DNA from: Mantis religiosa
Taxonomy: Eukaryota; Arthropoda; Insecta; Mantodea; Mantidae
Assembly: GCA_030765055.1 (NCBI GenBank)
Contig: JAUKNK010000057.1
Span: 5,511,501-5,575,500 of the forward strand
DNA length: 64,000 nucleotides
Direction: 5' to 3'
A program made the position numbers and the translations under genes. Numbering within the stretch: position 1 is the stretch's first letter; each line of letters begins with the position of its first letter. Positions 43,696 to 54,904 of this stretch are shown piece by piece. Under the pieces are notes generated by a model. It was not told where the DNA came from. It worked only from the letters and a program-made list of their open reading frames with translations, and did no database searches.

Positions 43696-45010
43696 TCAAG
43701 GCTGGTCGTCCCGAACAGCGCCTTCGTAGTGGGCCAGGCGATCCAGGTGTACTACCAATATCTTTCCTCGGGGCACCTTCTGGATGCGGTAGACCACGTC
43801 GTTAATCCTCTTCACCACACGGTAAGGTCCTTGCCATGGCTGTTGAAGCTTCGGGCAGCGTCCCTTGGTCCGGGTCGGGCAGTAGAAGCAGACCAGGTCA
43901 CCTTGCTGGAACCCTTGGCTGTTGGCTTGCCTGTCGTATCGGGTTTTCATGCGGTCGCTCGCCTTCTGGATGTTCTGGCGAGCCATCTCGTGTATGTCGT
44001 GGAGGTGGTCCACCAAGTTCTCCACATATTCGGTCGCTGGCTGTTTCACCCCCGGAGGGCTACCAAAAGCCAGGTCATAGGGGAGGCGTAACTCTCGGCC
44101 GAACATTAAGCTGGCTGGCGTGATTCCCGTGGTGTCGTGTGTTGATGAGCGGTAGGCCAGCAAGAACAGTGGCACCTTGACGTCGCAGTTTCGCTGATGG
44201 CTGGCCACGACCTTCCTCAAGTGTTCCTCTAAGGTCTTGATGTACATCTCGACCATGCCATCCGACTGGGGATGTAGAGGTGTTGTGCGGGTCTTGTTCA
44301 CCCCAAGCCTTTGTAGTGCCTCCTTCATTAGGCTGGACTCAAAGTTGGTACCCTGGTCACTGTGTAGCTCTAACGGCACCCCAAATCGACAAAACACTTG
44401 CTCCACGAGGCAGTCTGTGATTGTCTTTGCCTCTTGGTTTGGGATGGCATACACCTCCGGCCACTTGGTGAAGTAGTTCACGACCACCATTAAGTACTTG
44501 TTGCCTCGGCCGGAAACTGGGAACGGTCCAGCAATGTCAACGGCGATCCGCTCGAATGGCGCTCCGACGTTGTACTGTTGCATGCGACCCCGGCTCCTAG
44601 TCTGGGGGCCGCGACTTGCCGCGCACACGTGACACTGACGGCACCATCTCTCAGCGTCTGCTCGGAGCCTCCGCCAGTAGTAGCGCTGCCGCAGTTTGCC
44701 AATCGTCCGGTTCGCTCCCAGGAGTCCTCCTGAAGTACCGGCATGCACTTCTTCCAAGACTTCCGGAACCTTACTCCGGGGAAGTACCAACTGTGCTCTC
44801 TGCGTCTTCCCATCAGGTGATTCCCATACTCGGAACAGCACACCCTCTCTGGTCTTCAACGAGTCCCACTGGGCCCAGTAAGACTTGTATGTGGCGGTCC
44901 TCGGTGCGACGTCCACCCAGGTTGGTCTCATCCCTGCCTCCACTTCCCTCAAGAGTGGCCCCAAGTCTGCGTCCACCAGCTGCTCTCTCCTCAGGCCTGC
45001 GCTATCCCAG
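43696..45010 (-). pseudogene. E2 integrase
   Basis: Begins near REQLVDADLGPLL, with the HHCC zinc domain (HAGTSGGLLG, then CRQCHVC) and the catalytic core VDIAGPFP, HSDQGTNFESSLM and DGMVEMYIKTLEEHL, giving an apparently complete D,D(35)E triad. The C-terminal GPY/F-type motif is WQGPYRVV. The frame is open to the stop at 43696 but is offset by one frameshift (near 44990-45010) from RNase H. Integrase joins element cDNA to host DNA. Confidence 0.88.
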
Positions 45011-45977
45011 CCATCACTGCCGTGATTACTCGAACTGCTGCGCCACGCTCCTTCTCCTCCACTCTTATGCACTGGCCGCACTCTTCTGGACAGGGTCTTC
45101 GGGACATAGCGTCCGCGTTACCGTGGCTCTTCCCTCTACAATGTTTCGAGGTGAAGTCGTACTCCTGCAGCCTCTGGGCCCAACGTGCTGTCTGGCCTTC
45201 CAGGTTCTTAAAGCTCAATAGCCAGGTTAGGGCGGAGTGGTCAGTCCTCAGTTGGAAAGATTGACCGTACAAGTACTTGTGGAAGTGCTCCAAGGCCTTT
45301 ACTACCGCCAATAATTCTCGTCGGGTGACGCAGTAGTTATTCTCTGCCTTGGATAGCGTCTTGCTGTATTAGGCTATCACCCGCTCATGGTCGTCCTGGA
45401 TCTGCGATAGGACACCTCCAATGCAATGGTCGCTGGCGTCGGTGTACACAATGAAGGCGCCACCCGGTTGTGGAAATCCCAAAATTGGAGCGCTGCACAG
45501 GGTCTCCTTTAGGTGTTGGAAAGCGTTTTCTGCGTCCTCCGTCCACACATAAGGCCGGTGCTCCTCTCTCAGGCGGGCGAGGGGTTTTGCGGTGTTGGAG
45601 AACCCCTTTATGAAGTGGCGGTAATAACTGCACAGCCCCAGGAAACTGCGCAATTCTTTCTTATCCTTTGGGCGAGGCCAATCTCTCACATCCTGTGTTT
45701 TCTCCGGGTCTGTGGCGAATCCGGTTGCTGAGACTATGTGGCCTAAGTAGTTCACTTCCTTGTGGAAGAGTTGGCACTTCTTCACGTTCAGCTTCAAGTT
45801 GGTCGCCTGCAGTCTCTGTAGCACCTTACTCAGATTCTCGAGATGGCCTTCAAAAGTTTTACCGACGATGATGACGTCATCCAGGTATAGCAGGCAGGCG
45901 TCATAAGTAAGGCCTCTCATCACTGACTCCATGAGGCGTTGGAAGGTAGCTGGTGCGTTACAGAGGCCAAAGGGCAT
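44991..45977 (-). pseudogene. E2 reverse transcriptase palm and RNase H
   Basis: RT part: MPFGLCNAPATFQRLM, LLYLDDVII (catalytic YLDD intact), VNYLGHIV and LRSFLGLCSYYRHFI. The RNase H part starts FIVYTDASDHCIGGVL, is interrupted by a TAA stop after HERVIA at about 45369, then continues YSKTLSKAENNYCVTRRELL, LRTDHSALTWLL and AMSRRP. One stop is the only defect between the two blocks. Confidence 0.88.
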
Positions 45978-45989
45978 AACTGTGAACTG

Positions 45990-47246
45990 TCAGAGCCCTT
46001 GGCCTGTCGAGAATGCGGTCTTCTCTTCGTCTCTCGGATCTAGAGCTGCCTGCCAGTAGCCCGACTTCAGGTCCAGGGTCGAGAACCACTGCGCACCAGC
46101 TAGCGTGTCCAGGGTGCCAATCCGAGGTAAGGGGAAGCAGTCCTTCCGGGTGACAGCATTCAGCTTCCTGTAGTCCACGCAGAAGCATAGCTCGCCGTTC
46201 TTCTTCGGCACCAACACTACAGGGAAACACCAAGGGCTGTCAGACTCTTCAATCACCCCCCTGGATCTCATATCCTCCAGCATGTCTCGTACCGCCCCTT
46301 GCTTCACCAGCGGAACGCGTCTAGGTGTTTGCCGAATAGGCCGGGCTTCTCCGGTGTCGATGCGGTGAAGCACTTTGTCCGTGCGGCCGTAGTCACTTTC
46401 GCCTTGGCTGAAGACGCGCTCGTATCGGCTCAGTAGTTGTCGAACTTTCTCCAGCTGTTTTGCGGTCAGGTGGTCGGCCGCCCTCTCCATTAAGCGTTCT
46501 AGCCGAGGCCCCAGGTGTTGCGTCGGCACCGACTCATGCGTCTTGTCGATTGCTGTTACGCTTACCACGGGCTCGCACCTTCCCAACGGTGTTCCGGCCT
46601 GAACGTCGTGATCGGCGTCCGTTGGATTTAGCAGTCTCACCGGCACCTCCTCTCGGCACGGCAGCAATGCCCTGGCTACACACAGTCCGTGTACAGGCGT
46701 CTTCTGGTCCAGCATCATGTTGCTGTTTCTCTGGCCTTCCAGTCGCGCCGTCACCACCACCTCGCTCCTCGCTGGGACAACCACGTCTTCGTCCAAGACG
46801 ATCCTGCAAATTCCAAGGCGCTCTTCTGGTTGACGGAGTATAACCTCTTCTCCGTTGAGCCGCAGGACCTTCTTGCCGACTTCGACCGTCGCCTCGTGGC
46901 TCCTGAGGGCATCCAGTCCCAGATTCACCTCCTCAGCCACCTTCGCGACGAACACCCACAGACGCACAGCACTCCATCCCAAGTTCAGCTCCAGTAGGGC
47001 CTCCTTCTGCACAGACATGGTGTCGCCCGATGCCGTCACAAGCTGGTATTGTCGGCTCGGTTTCCTCGTCGGCAAACCCTTTGCCACGTCAGGTCTGATG
47101 ATGGTCACGTTCGCCCCGGTGTCCACCAGCACGCGGCATGGCTTTCCTCTTACCCAGCCGTCCGCGATGAGGTTGTCATCCATCCGCCGGCTGACGGCGC
47201 GGATTGTCACTCGAGGGGGTAATGGCGCCGACGCGCCCCTCTCCAC
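45990..47246 (-). pseudogene. E2 protease and N-terminal reverse transcriptase
   Basis: Protease core CRVLVDTGANVTIIRPDV with catalytic DTG, then a long linker (LRSHEATVEVGKKVLRLNG; VVLDEDVVVPARSEV-like), then RT with RRVPLVKQGAVRDMLEDM, GVIEESDSPWCFPVVLVPKK, FCVDYRKLNAVTRKDCFPLP and FSTLDLKSGYWQ. It ends in a TGA (a Trp codon in relatives, FSTGQGLWQF) just before MPFGLCNAP. The same region is present in pieces in E1 and E3. Confidence 0.88.
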
Positions 47247-47261
47247 GCCGGGCCTTACTCG

Positions 47262-47626
47262 TTATTCCCGCTGCCCTTTCTGGTTTGGGCAGCCTCTCTG
47301 CAGGTGCCCAGGCTGTCCACACCCCCAACACAGGCCACTAGGTGTTCGCCGGCGTCCCTCAGCTGGCCTTCTGTCTCCGGCGTAGCGGACACTCCTCGTT
47401 CTCGACGTCGGGATAGATGCTACCTTGGCCGCCTCCATCCTTAATGCCGCTGTCAGCGCCTCGTAGATGTTTTTATAATCGCTGAGCATTAGGCGCTGAC
47501 GAATCTCCGTGTCCCGTACCATGTCGACAAAATTGTAGGCAGCTTCCCCGGGATACGAACTCCAGTGGCAGGTCAACCAAGGTCTTGCTAGCCAGCTGCT
47601 CGATCGTTATGGAGAACTCCTGCAGC
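47262..47626 (-). pseudogene. E2 gag C-terminus with zinc knuckle
   Basis: AAYNFVDMVRDTEIRQRLML, then CWGCGQPGHLQRGC, a complete CX2CX4HX4C knuckle. The frame differs from the downstream protease. The upstream part is missing and is joined to PLE Z at 47627. Confidence 0.82.
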
Positions 47627-48190
47627 GAAATCATCTATGAAGTGGTCCTGTAAATTTATTGAATTCAACACTTTTTTAAGTAAATTAACAGTTTTTTCTC
47701 TAGGAATACTAGGAAACAAGGCAGTTACATCAAAAGAAATAAGTTTATCAGTTTTGGATAATACAACACTGTCAATCTTTTTTATTAGTTCAAAAGAATT
47801 TTTAATACTTAAACTTACAAATTTATCAAAATTACTAAACTTTTTATGTAACCATTTAGCTAAATTGTACGTTGGTGAGTTTATACAATTAACAATAGGT
47901 CTCATTTTACTTCAAGGCTTATGAATTTTAGGAAGGGCATAAATTCTAGGTAAAACAGAATTACTAACTTTTAGAAAATGTTTTTCTTTGTCCGATATAA
48001 CTTTCACTTCATTAAGTACTTTATTAAGATTTGTAATACAGGATTTTAAAGGGCCTTTATTAACTTTTATAAAATCTTCACTTTGAAGAAAAAGATTTAC
48101 TCTATTAATATAATCTAATTATCTAAAAGTACAGTTCTATTACCTTTATCCGCTTTGGTGAAAACTAAATCTTTTTAAATGAATGATTTA
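47627..48190 (-). pseudogene. PLE Z reverse transcriptase, first part
   Basis: Minus strand with MRPIVNCINSPTYNLAKWL, LSIKNSFELIKKIDS, ISFDVTALFPSIPREK and INLQDHFIDDF, followed directly by gypsy sequence. Upstream of 47905 the frame is heavily broken. Confidence 0.8.
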
Positions 48191-48194
48191 ATAA

Positions 48195-48764
48195 TGTAAC
48201 GGAGCGCTGGAACACCCTGTGAAAGCAGCTGGCAGCGGAAGACAGGGGAGGTTCGGTTAGCCACACCTTCCCCTCGTTTGTCTTATAGTGGTGACAAGGC
48301 GGCGGTTGGGAGGAAAAACATGACTGTGCCGTATGTTTCCTTACACCTGGTTCTCGATCTTTCTGTTACTAGAACAATCCTGTAAACACCAGAAGGCGGG
48401 ATATTCTGATATAAAGAGGGTTACAGACAGACGGAGTTGAGTTGGTTTTGGTTTAGTCAGTCAGTGAGTTGGTTTTGTCAGTGAGTGAGGAGACAGTCGC
48501 AGTTCTTGGTGTAAGAGTTAGTCAGTGACGTGTTAATGAACGAAAGGATTGTGCAACGGAAGACTGTACGAACTGTGTATGTGTATCGGAGTTTATGTAA
48601 TCGCGAGTACAAGGAAATTGTAACGGACGAACTGGTGAATTGTAACTGTGTGCAGCAAGTAATTCTGTGTAATTGGCGAGTGTTAAACTGTAAGTCGGTG
48701 GAAATAAAGCACATTTTGGAGTGGTGTAATTGGACTTTTCATTTCACGGACCCACAAAGTCACA
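48195..48764 (+). repeat. Solo LTR (gypsy family) inside PLE Z
   Basis: 570 bases from TGTAACGGAGCG to AAAGTCACA, flanked by the 4-base duplication ATAA (48191-48194 and 48765-48768). It contains GTCGGTGGAAATAAAGCACA near the end. Plus-strand orientation. Left by recombination between the two LTRs of a former full element. Confidence 0.88.
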
Positions 48765-48768
48765 ATAA

Positions 48769-49204
48769 TATGTTTATTAATATTTCTCCTAGGTTGGTAT
48801 TCATCTAAATTATGTAATATTTTGCTACGTTTTAATTTAATCAATGATTTATTATTTTCACTTGGATCCTGACTAGCAATTTCTATATCTGCAATATAAT
48901 CATCTATATTGTTGGAAAAATCTACACACGTTTTTAAACCTTGATTTAAAAAATTTAACTCTTTTTCACTTAGGTTAGCTTTTGACAAATTAACATCATC
49001 TTTATTATCTTTAATAACTGTGTTTAATTTATTTTGTGTCAAATGCAATTTATATAAATCCTTTTTTAATTTTGCAGGTTTATCTTTCATATTTCTATGA
49101 AGAATATGAAATAATTTGGCTCCTAAATTAAGCCAAATTGTATGAGCTAAAATCTTTGTTAATTTAAGATGTATATCATATAATTTAAGTTCAATATTAC
49201 TCAA
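48769..49204 (-). pseudogene. PLE Z N-terminal region
   Basis: Frame reading IELKLYDIHLKLTKILAHTI and LNFLNQGLKTCVDFSNNIDD, equivalent to the N-terminal helical part of PLE Y. It runs into the solo LTR at 48768. Confidence 0.8.
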
Positions 49205-49307
49205 ATTAAAAAAAAAACAATTTAAAAAATTGTGGTGTGGGAAAAAATATTTATTTTAAAAAATAAACAAGCATAATGAATTTCAAAATACCAACAGTTG
49301 ATTCAAT

Positions 49308-49928
49308 TCCTTTCTTGGAAGTGTAGAAAACAGTGTTGTTATGATAAATTAAATTTAAAGGGAGTCGATTAATGACACTAAACAACACTTACTTTTAAAT
49401 TTTTCCGGAACATGTTTAAGAGACTTTGCCTCTATCCTCAGCCGGCCATCGACTGGTTCTCATTGGTGTAGTTGACGATATTTTGTCACAGGTCTCCTCT
49501 GGTGACGGTTCAAGGAACTTGCTGAACAAATCTTTTTGGGGGAGTTCCTATTTTTTGAAATGAAGATTTGTTCCCATGTGGATAGTTCTTGTTTTCCTGA
49601 TGTATGTTTTAGTAGTTTTGGTTCTGGACTTATGTTATGGTTTTTTTCCCAAAAATGTGTGGCTACTGCTGATTTTTCTAATTGTTTGTATTTTATGTTC
49701 CTAAATTGTTCCTTTGCTCTTGTTTCTAAATTTTGTTTGGTTTTTCCAATATAAATTTGAACCACCACCAGAGGAGACCTATGACAAAATATCGTCAACT
49801 ACACCAATGAGAACCACTCGATGGCTGGCTGAGGATAGAGGCAATGTCTCTGAAACATGTTCCGGAAAAATTTAAAAGTGTTGTTTAGTGTCATTAATCG
49901 ACTCTCTTTAAATTTAAAATTTAAGTTA
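49308..49928 (-). mobile_element. PLE Y', 5'-truncated with inverted 5' terminus
   Basis: Minus-strand GIY-YIG piece (IYIGKTKQNLETRAKEQFRN; GKQELSTWEQIFISKNRN) plus the 3' end. At the 5' side 49762-49914 is an inverted copy of 49362-49515, so the whole element folds into a hairpin of about 154 bp stem around the nuclease fragment. A 7-base duplication ATTCAAT lies at 49301-49307 and 49929-49935. It is inserted in the 5' terminal repeat of PLE Z. Confidence 0.85.
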
Positions 49929-50135
49929 ATTCAATATTTAGGTTTGTTTCGTTTTCAGATGTTGGTTATACTAAAAAGACATGAGAAAGACATGGTAACT
50001 ATTATCCTTGACAACGAAGTTTATCTGTGAACTGAGGACACAAACAATTTGTTTGTGAAATTGATTTCCATTTGAAAAGAAGTATCAATACCAATTCGTT
50101 AAGATAAGTAAAGCCTAAGTGGCATATATTTTCAT

Positions 50136-50989
50136 TTATGTAATAATTATTGCTTCACTGTAGATAGCTTCAGTTTCTACTTAATAGCATTTGTGTTTGT
50201 AGCAACAAAGTGATGCTTATTTTATGAACTGATAATTACATCAACATCGCTGTTTACTATAAAGGCAACTAATCAATTAATTTGTAATTAATTTGTGTCT
50301 ATAAACATGGCGCTACAAGTATTTGTAAAAAAGTGATCATTATCCAAAAACACATATTTAAATTCAATGGATCACTTCAGATTAAGGAATTCAATACTGA
50401 TTCCATATCCACAAGAGACAAATGAACATCAACCAAATATGACTCAAAAGTAAATGATGGTGCTAATGAATAAAGAATCAGAAATAATTGTCATCAAAAG
50501 GAAAATTACAAATTGTGTGCTTCATTAAAATTTTCATTTGATAATTAATTGCTATAGGGCGGCATCTTAAGTAATAATAACTAATTTTGCTCATTCAGAA
50601 TTAAGACCTTTGAAGATCGTGGATTAAATACAAATATGAATGACATAATTTGCATGAAAATGTATTAAAATATATAACAAACGTTGTATCAAGTACATTG
50701 AAACAAGTAAAACTTTTCATGCAATAACTTAGAATCACTTTCACTGTTTTTACAAATGCTCGTCTCACATAAACTGCTTCTCTAATTCTCAATTTTATTC
50801 TGCTCGGCGAATTGTAAACAACTATGATACTCTACACTCAACTGATTACTAGGAACTACTTAAGGATGGATTTTGATACTCCATTACAGTTCTGTTATGA
50901 TCGCTGTGCTGTTTGGAAGTTGAAGAAATGCCCATAAATCTGGGAAGGGTGATGCCGGCAAGAAAGTTGAGGACCAGCTGTTGGTGGCG
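50136..50989 (-). other. Intron 2 of copy C, unique part
   Basis: About 50240-50660 aligns with 3450-3920 of copy A. No gene. Beyond 50660 the alignment fades. Confidence 0.6.
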
Positions 50990-51265
50990 GAACTTCTTCC
51001 AGAGGGCGCACATTACAAGTATCACTTCCTCAGCCTTCCTTGTAGATGGCTGTATGTCTGCCTCACTTTCAAGAGGTCCCAAATTTGAATCTCGGTCAGG
51101 GTGAGTTACCTGGTAAGGTTTTTCTGGACTTTTCCCTTATCTTGAAAGACGAATGTCAGGTAACTCTAAGCTCCATGGACCCCAGAATTGTTGGAGCATC
51201 ATTTCATCCATTTCATTCATAGTCTGATATGACTAAATGTTGGAGGATGTAAACTGCATAAAAAA
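50990..51265 (+). repeat. tRNA-derived SINE in copy C intron 2
   Basis: Same body as the SINE at 35690-35905 but in the opposite orientation: GGTCCCAAATTTGAATCTCGG (box B region), GGTGAGTTACCTGGTAAGG, ATGTCAGGTAACTCTAAGC and a 3' end GGAGGATGTAAACTGC. Confidence 0.75.
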
Positions 51266-51269
51266 AAAT

Positions 51270-52900
51270 TCCTCAGTCACCCTCGCGAGGAACAACCACA
51301 AGCTTACAAATGCTTTCTAGTCCACAGACAAGATGGCATCCGATGTCGTTGGCAGTTTGTAGCAGAGATCCAGATTTCTAGAGGGCAAGGTCACAATAGC
51401 GTCGGGTCAGAAAGAAGGTATACTACACCTGAGACCACTGTATACTGTCATCCACTCTACACTTAAAGGCAAACAGCGTCACTCAGGAATATAGTGACAC
51501 TCCAATTACTCCTTCCCCCCTGCTTCTTCCCGTGTTCTAGGTAGCCTCTTGCCCAACAAGTATTCACCAACACGTACTCCTTTTTCCCCTGGCTGGTTCA
51601 CTCAGTCGTTGAGTTCTTTACGAGATCTATGTAGCCTCTTCCTCGACACGTTCCCACCGACACTTACTCCTTTTCTCCAGGCTTGTTCACTTGGTTGTTG
51701 ACAGTTCTTTACGAGTTCTATGTAGCCTCTTCCCCAACACGTTCTCACCGACACTTACTCCTTTTCTCCAGGCTTGTTCACTTGGTCGTTGACAGTTCTT
51801 CACCTGTTCTAGGTAGCCATTTCCCCAACATGTACTCGCCGGCACTTACGGCTTTCCTCCCGAATACTCTGAATATTCAAGGTGGGAGTAGTTAACTTCA
51901 GCCATTGGTTGCTCTCTCCTCAAGGATTTCCTTAACTTTGCCTTCCAGGACGCTAAGACGTACTCCCAGGTTCTACGGCATGACAGGCTCTTAGCAGAGA
52001 TATTCATCTTTTGTACAAGTACTTCCATGTTCTTCATGGCAGCCAGATTTTGTCAATTTTAATCCATGCCTTCTCCCAGTTGCATTTAGTTTCCCTCATC
52101 ATCTCCATTCCCTCTACGCGGAATTTCATTTAATTTTCCATTTCTGTCTTTATTTCTTTCATGTTAGATTCATTCCTGTCCTCGTTAGTTTTCTTTTCCC
52201 TCTTATATTTTGTCTTTATTTCATCTTTCATTTTTCTCGCTCTGAATTTGATTTTCGATCCGAATTTGTCCATTCCAGATTATACTGTACAGATTTTGCT
52301 TCTCATTCTGTCCATGCTGGATTTCAATTCGTCCATTCCAGCTGATTCGTCCATTCCAGCCTTTGCTCCATTGTGGCTTCTTACCGCACTTCCATACACT
52401 GGTGCGAATAAAATGACAAGAGTTGGTACTAGTCACTTTAACACTAGTATCGCTAGGCCAGTGCTAATTTACTTTTTTTTAAAATACACATTTGTTTCCG
52501 TGACACGTATTTTGTGTATCTATTAGAACACAAACTCGCGTCACTCCTTAACGCCCGCTAAACCCAGTGTTTGCAGACTGACACGACTTGTCAATTCTGA
52601 GACAACGAACTCTTCAAATTTATGCTGCTCAGGTTCACCGACTCATTCGAACTACAAAACTGAACTGATTCACCAGATACTCACTGGTCAACTCACCACA
52701 GAAGAAAGCTTCTGAAAACAGAAATCTTTAAATCGGCGGAATGGAGAAGTAGAATTTGTACATCTGCTGTAATGGAAGGTTATGGAACACATCAACAATA
52801 AGGCCGCACTTCCAGTCTTGTATCTCAATTATTGGATGTTCTTGTATGTTGAGCATCCGCTCCTCTCGCACTAAATAACAAAAATGCTAAAATGGTATAA
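51270..52900 (-). mobile_element. Second gypsy family remnant: LTR-like region, gag, protease linker
   Basis: Read on the minus strand: LTR-like sequence (about 52860-52450) with CAGTCTGCAAACACTGGG, then a gag coiled coil (about 52380-51860) with repeated MDxLxSSMD-type units and MKDEIKTKYKREKK, then a 91-base minisatellite (51540-51850), then NLDLCYKLPTTSDAILSV and LWLFLARVTEE (51270-51450), which match the protease-linker of E1/E2 (YQLVTASGDTMSV; LWVFVAKVAEE). It is strongly decayed. Part of it occurs at the same place in copy B intron 2. Confidence 0.65.
51540..51850. repeat. 91-base minisatellite, about 3.5 units
   Basis: TAGCC(T/A)xTT starts recur at 51542, 51632, 51723 and 51814. Units share TTGTTCACTTGG and GACAGTTCTT. 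The copy B counterpart (36330-36580) is inverted and has fewer, more disrupted units. Minus-strand reading shows CWGRGY- and KNCQ-like pieces, suggesting that it arose from the gag zinc-knuckle region of the gypsy remnant; that origin is inference. Confidence 0.75.
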
Positions 52901-53040
52901 CTCACACTTAATTCCTTGGCGGAAAAAATTCACTGTCGCCGTAAAATTACTAAGTTCGGAATTTTGCTGAATTTATTTTGAGTTATGCTGTCATCAGCTG
53001 TATTAGTCATCTTTGAGAATGGCAGGAAGAAAAATAGAAA

Positions 53041-53056
53041 AAAATATATATATATA

Positions 53057-53103
<47 letters not shown>
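53041..53103. repeat. (TA)n microsatellite
   Basis: Almost pure alternating AT with one interruption, in intron 2 of copy C. Copies A and B lack it at this position. Confidence 0.95.
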
Positions 53104-53108
<5 letters not shown>

Positions 53109-53801
53109 CTGGAGATACAAATGTTTGTAAAGAGCATAATCACTGGCTACATTGTAAAGCCTCAAGTCAAGAAGACCTAGTCTCTAAAAGCTCTGAAATA
53201 GGAGAACAATGTTTTATTGAATTCTAAGGATTAGTCAGCCATAAACATAACTGTTGATGTTCATTGGACTTTTCCATCTTCTCTTCATTAATTGTCAAGT
53301 CATTACACATTTACTTCCCTAATTGTGCTCTTTAAGGTCCAGGAGATATAAACATGTATTTCTGTTGCAAACCCATTAGTGAGTTACAAAGTCACAAAGT
53401 GCTTCAAAACCACAAGGTTTGTAGATGATGAAAAGGATGCTCTTGCACTCACTGAAGCTGAAGAAAATGCGGAGAAAGTGCTGACTTAATGAAAATGTGG
53501 AACATCTCAAGTAATCTGAAGTGCTGCATCAGAAATGATTAACTCATTCTGTATATTCATAATTACAAATGTATGCATATATTTATGATGCATGGTAAGT
53601 GATGAACTATGCATAATCTGTTTTATTTTGTGGACAGAAACATGTTCAGTATGGAAATTTGTTTTGTGCCATGTGATTTTGCTTAGAGCAAGTTGCAGAG
53701 TATACCTATTTGTATTAGTGCAAGAGCTCGATGACACATGTACTAGAACATATATGCTAGACTAAACATAAGGCTTATAATTAAAAAGAGTCAAGCCTTA
53801 A

Positions 53802-53833
53802 CTTGAAGATTTTATTAGAGGAAGGACCGCATC
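53802..53833 (-). pseudogene. 32-base micro-exon, copy C, donor lost
   Basis: Acceptor TTGTTACAG is intact and the exon reads DAVLPLIKSS, but the donor GT is changed to TT (AAG then TTAAGG). A one-base-earlier GT (AA then GTTAAG) could be used but would shift the frame. Confidence 0.82.
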
Positions 53834-53918
53834 CTGTAACAATAATTCAAATGTACAGCTTTCACACAAATATCTACACAGTGTTAAATGTCCTGCTCAG
53901 ATATTTCAAGATATATAG

Positions 53919-54397
53919 TGTCACCCGAAGGTTGGAACATCCTATAGAACCAGCTGAGAGCGGGCAAGCAGGGGAGGTCGGCATTAGCCACGCCCCCTCC
54001 CCCCTCGTTTGTCTTATAGTGGTGACAAGGGGTGGCTGGGAGAAAAAACATCACTGCACCATCTCTTTCTGTTCCACCTGTGTTCTCAAACTTACGGGAT
54101 ATTTCATCTAATCGAGAACCTTCCAGATCGGCAAGCGGACCCTATATAAGGAACATGTCGTGCAAGAGGAGTGAGTCAGTGCTTGACGAGCTAGCGGGCG
54201 GACAAGAAGACTGCGTATGTGCAACGGAAGAATTTACGTAATTGTGAGCGTACAGTGGAACTTTAACGGACGAACTGGTGAACTGTAATTGTAATTCTGT
54301 GTAATTGGCAAGTGTTAAACTGTAAGTCGGTGGAAATAAAGAACACTGTTGAGTTTGTGTAATTGGACTTTTTATTTCACGAACCCACAAAGTCACA
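53919..54397 (+). repeat. Solo LTR in copy C intron 1
   Basis: 479 bases, TGTCACCC to AAAGTCACA, flanked by ATAG on both sides (53915-53918, 54398-54401). Copy A carries the uninterrupted sequence (ATATGTAGAGACAATATT near 5970). Confidence 0.88.
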
Positions 54398-54904
54398 ATA
54401 GAGACAATATTTGATATTTTATCTTGCAATAATGTGTACAAAAACCAAAAAGTGAAGAAAGCATTTGTTTTGTTTAGAGAACACAGAGCTGGAAACAGAA
54501 ATATTTCATAAATCAAAATACATGATTATAGTGGTCAAGCATTACAAATATTAAGACAGGAACGTAGGAAGGAAAAAAAGGTTAACGTATTAGATTCATT
54601 TACACCAATGACACATTTGGTCATGACATTAGTGATGTAGCTGGTGGATTCCTCACTGCACCTTGTACCTAGGTTAATGATGATAATAATAAAGCAGTAA
54701 ACGCAAATTGCTTTCTGGATACAGGTCTTCTCAAAAATGCAATCATATCTGAACATACTTAGACATAGATATTATATTGTATTTAAAATCCAAAAAACTG
54801 GAAGAGTGCCAATTGCCATTCTTTTTATATACATACTTGTACAAAATGCTATCTAAGATATATATAAACACTTCTGCATCAGACTCCAAGAGCTGATAGC
54901 TATG

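Larger units (their letters stand above)
43446..47626 (-). mobile_element. Ty3/gypsy element E2, 5'-truncated
   Basis: Minus-strand order: short gag C-terminus with zinc knuckle (47626-47262), protease and RT (47246-45990 and 45977-45369), RNase H (45311-44991), integrase (45081-43696), polypurine tract GGAGGGAGCAG and 3' LTR (43684-43446). No 5' LTR is present. It sits inside the RT region of PLE Z, replacing about 180 bases of it, with no visible target duplication; this points to later deletion or recombination rather than simple insertion. It is GC-rich compared with its surroundings. Confidence 0.9.
42066..50135 (-). mobile_element. PLE Z in copy C intron 2, host to three further insertions
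   Basis: Terminal regions 42066-42330 and 49936-50135 are inverted copies of each other (shared AATCAATTTCACAAACAAAT and AACGAAACAAACCTA). Minus-strand coding blocks: N-terminus (48769-49204), RT first part (47627-48190), RT end and GIY-YIG (42650-43445). It has been interrupted by gypsy E2 (43446-47626), a solo LTR (48195-48764) and PLE Y' (49308-49928). Flanking intron sequence on both sides (41885-42060 and from about 50150) aligns with copy A around 3390-3450, which is the empty site. Confidence 0.85.

Noticed and set aside
43836..45264. Plus-strand proteins over gypsy E2
   Set aside because: They are antisense shadows of the integrase and RT frames; GC-rich coding DNA gives long antisense frames.
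51540..51850. CRISPR or satellite centromere array
   Set aside because: Only about 3.5 imperfect 91-base units within a retroelement remnant.
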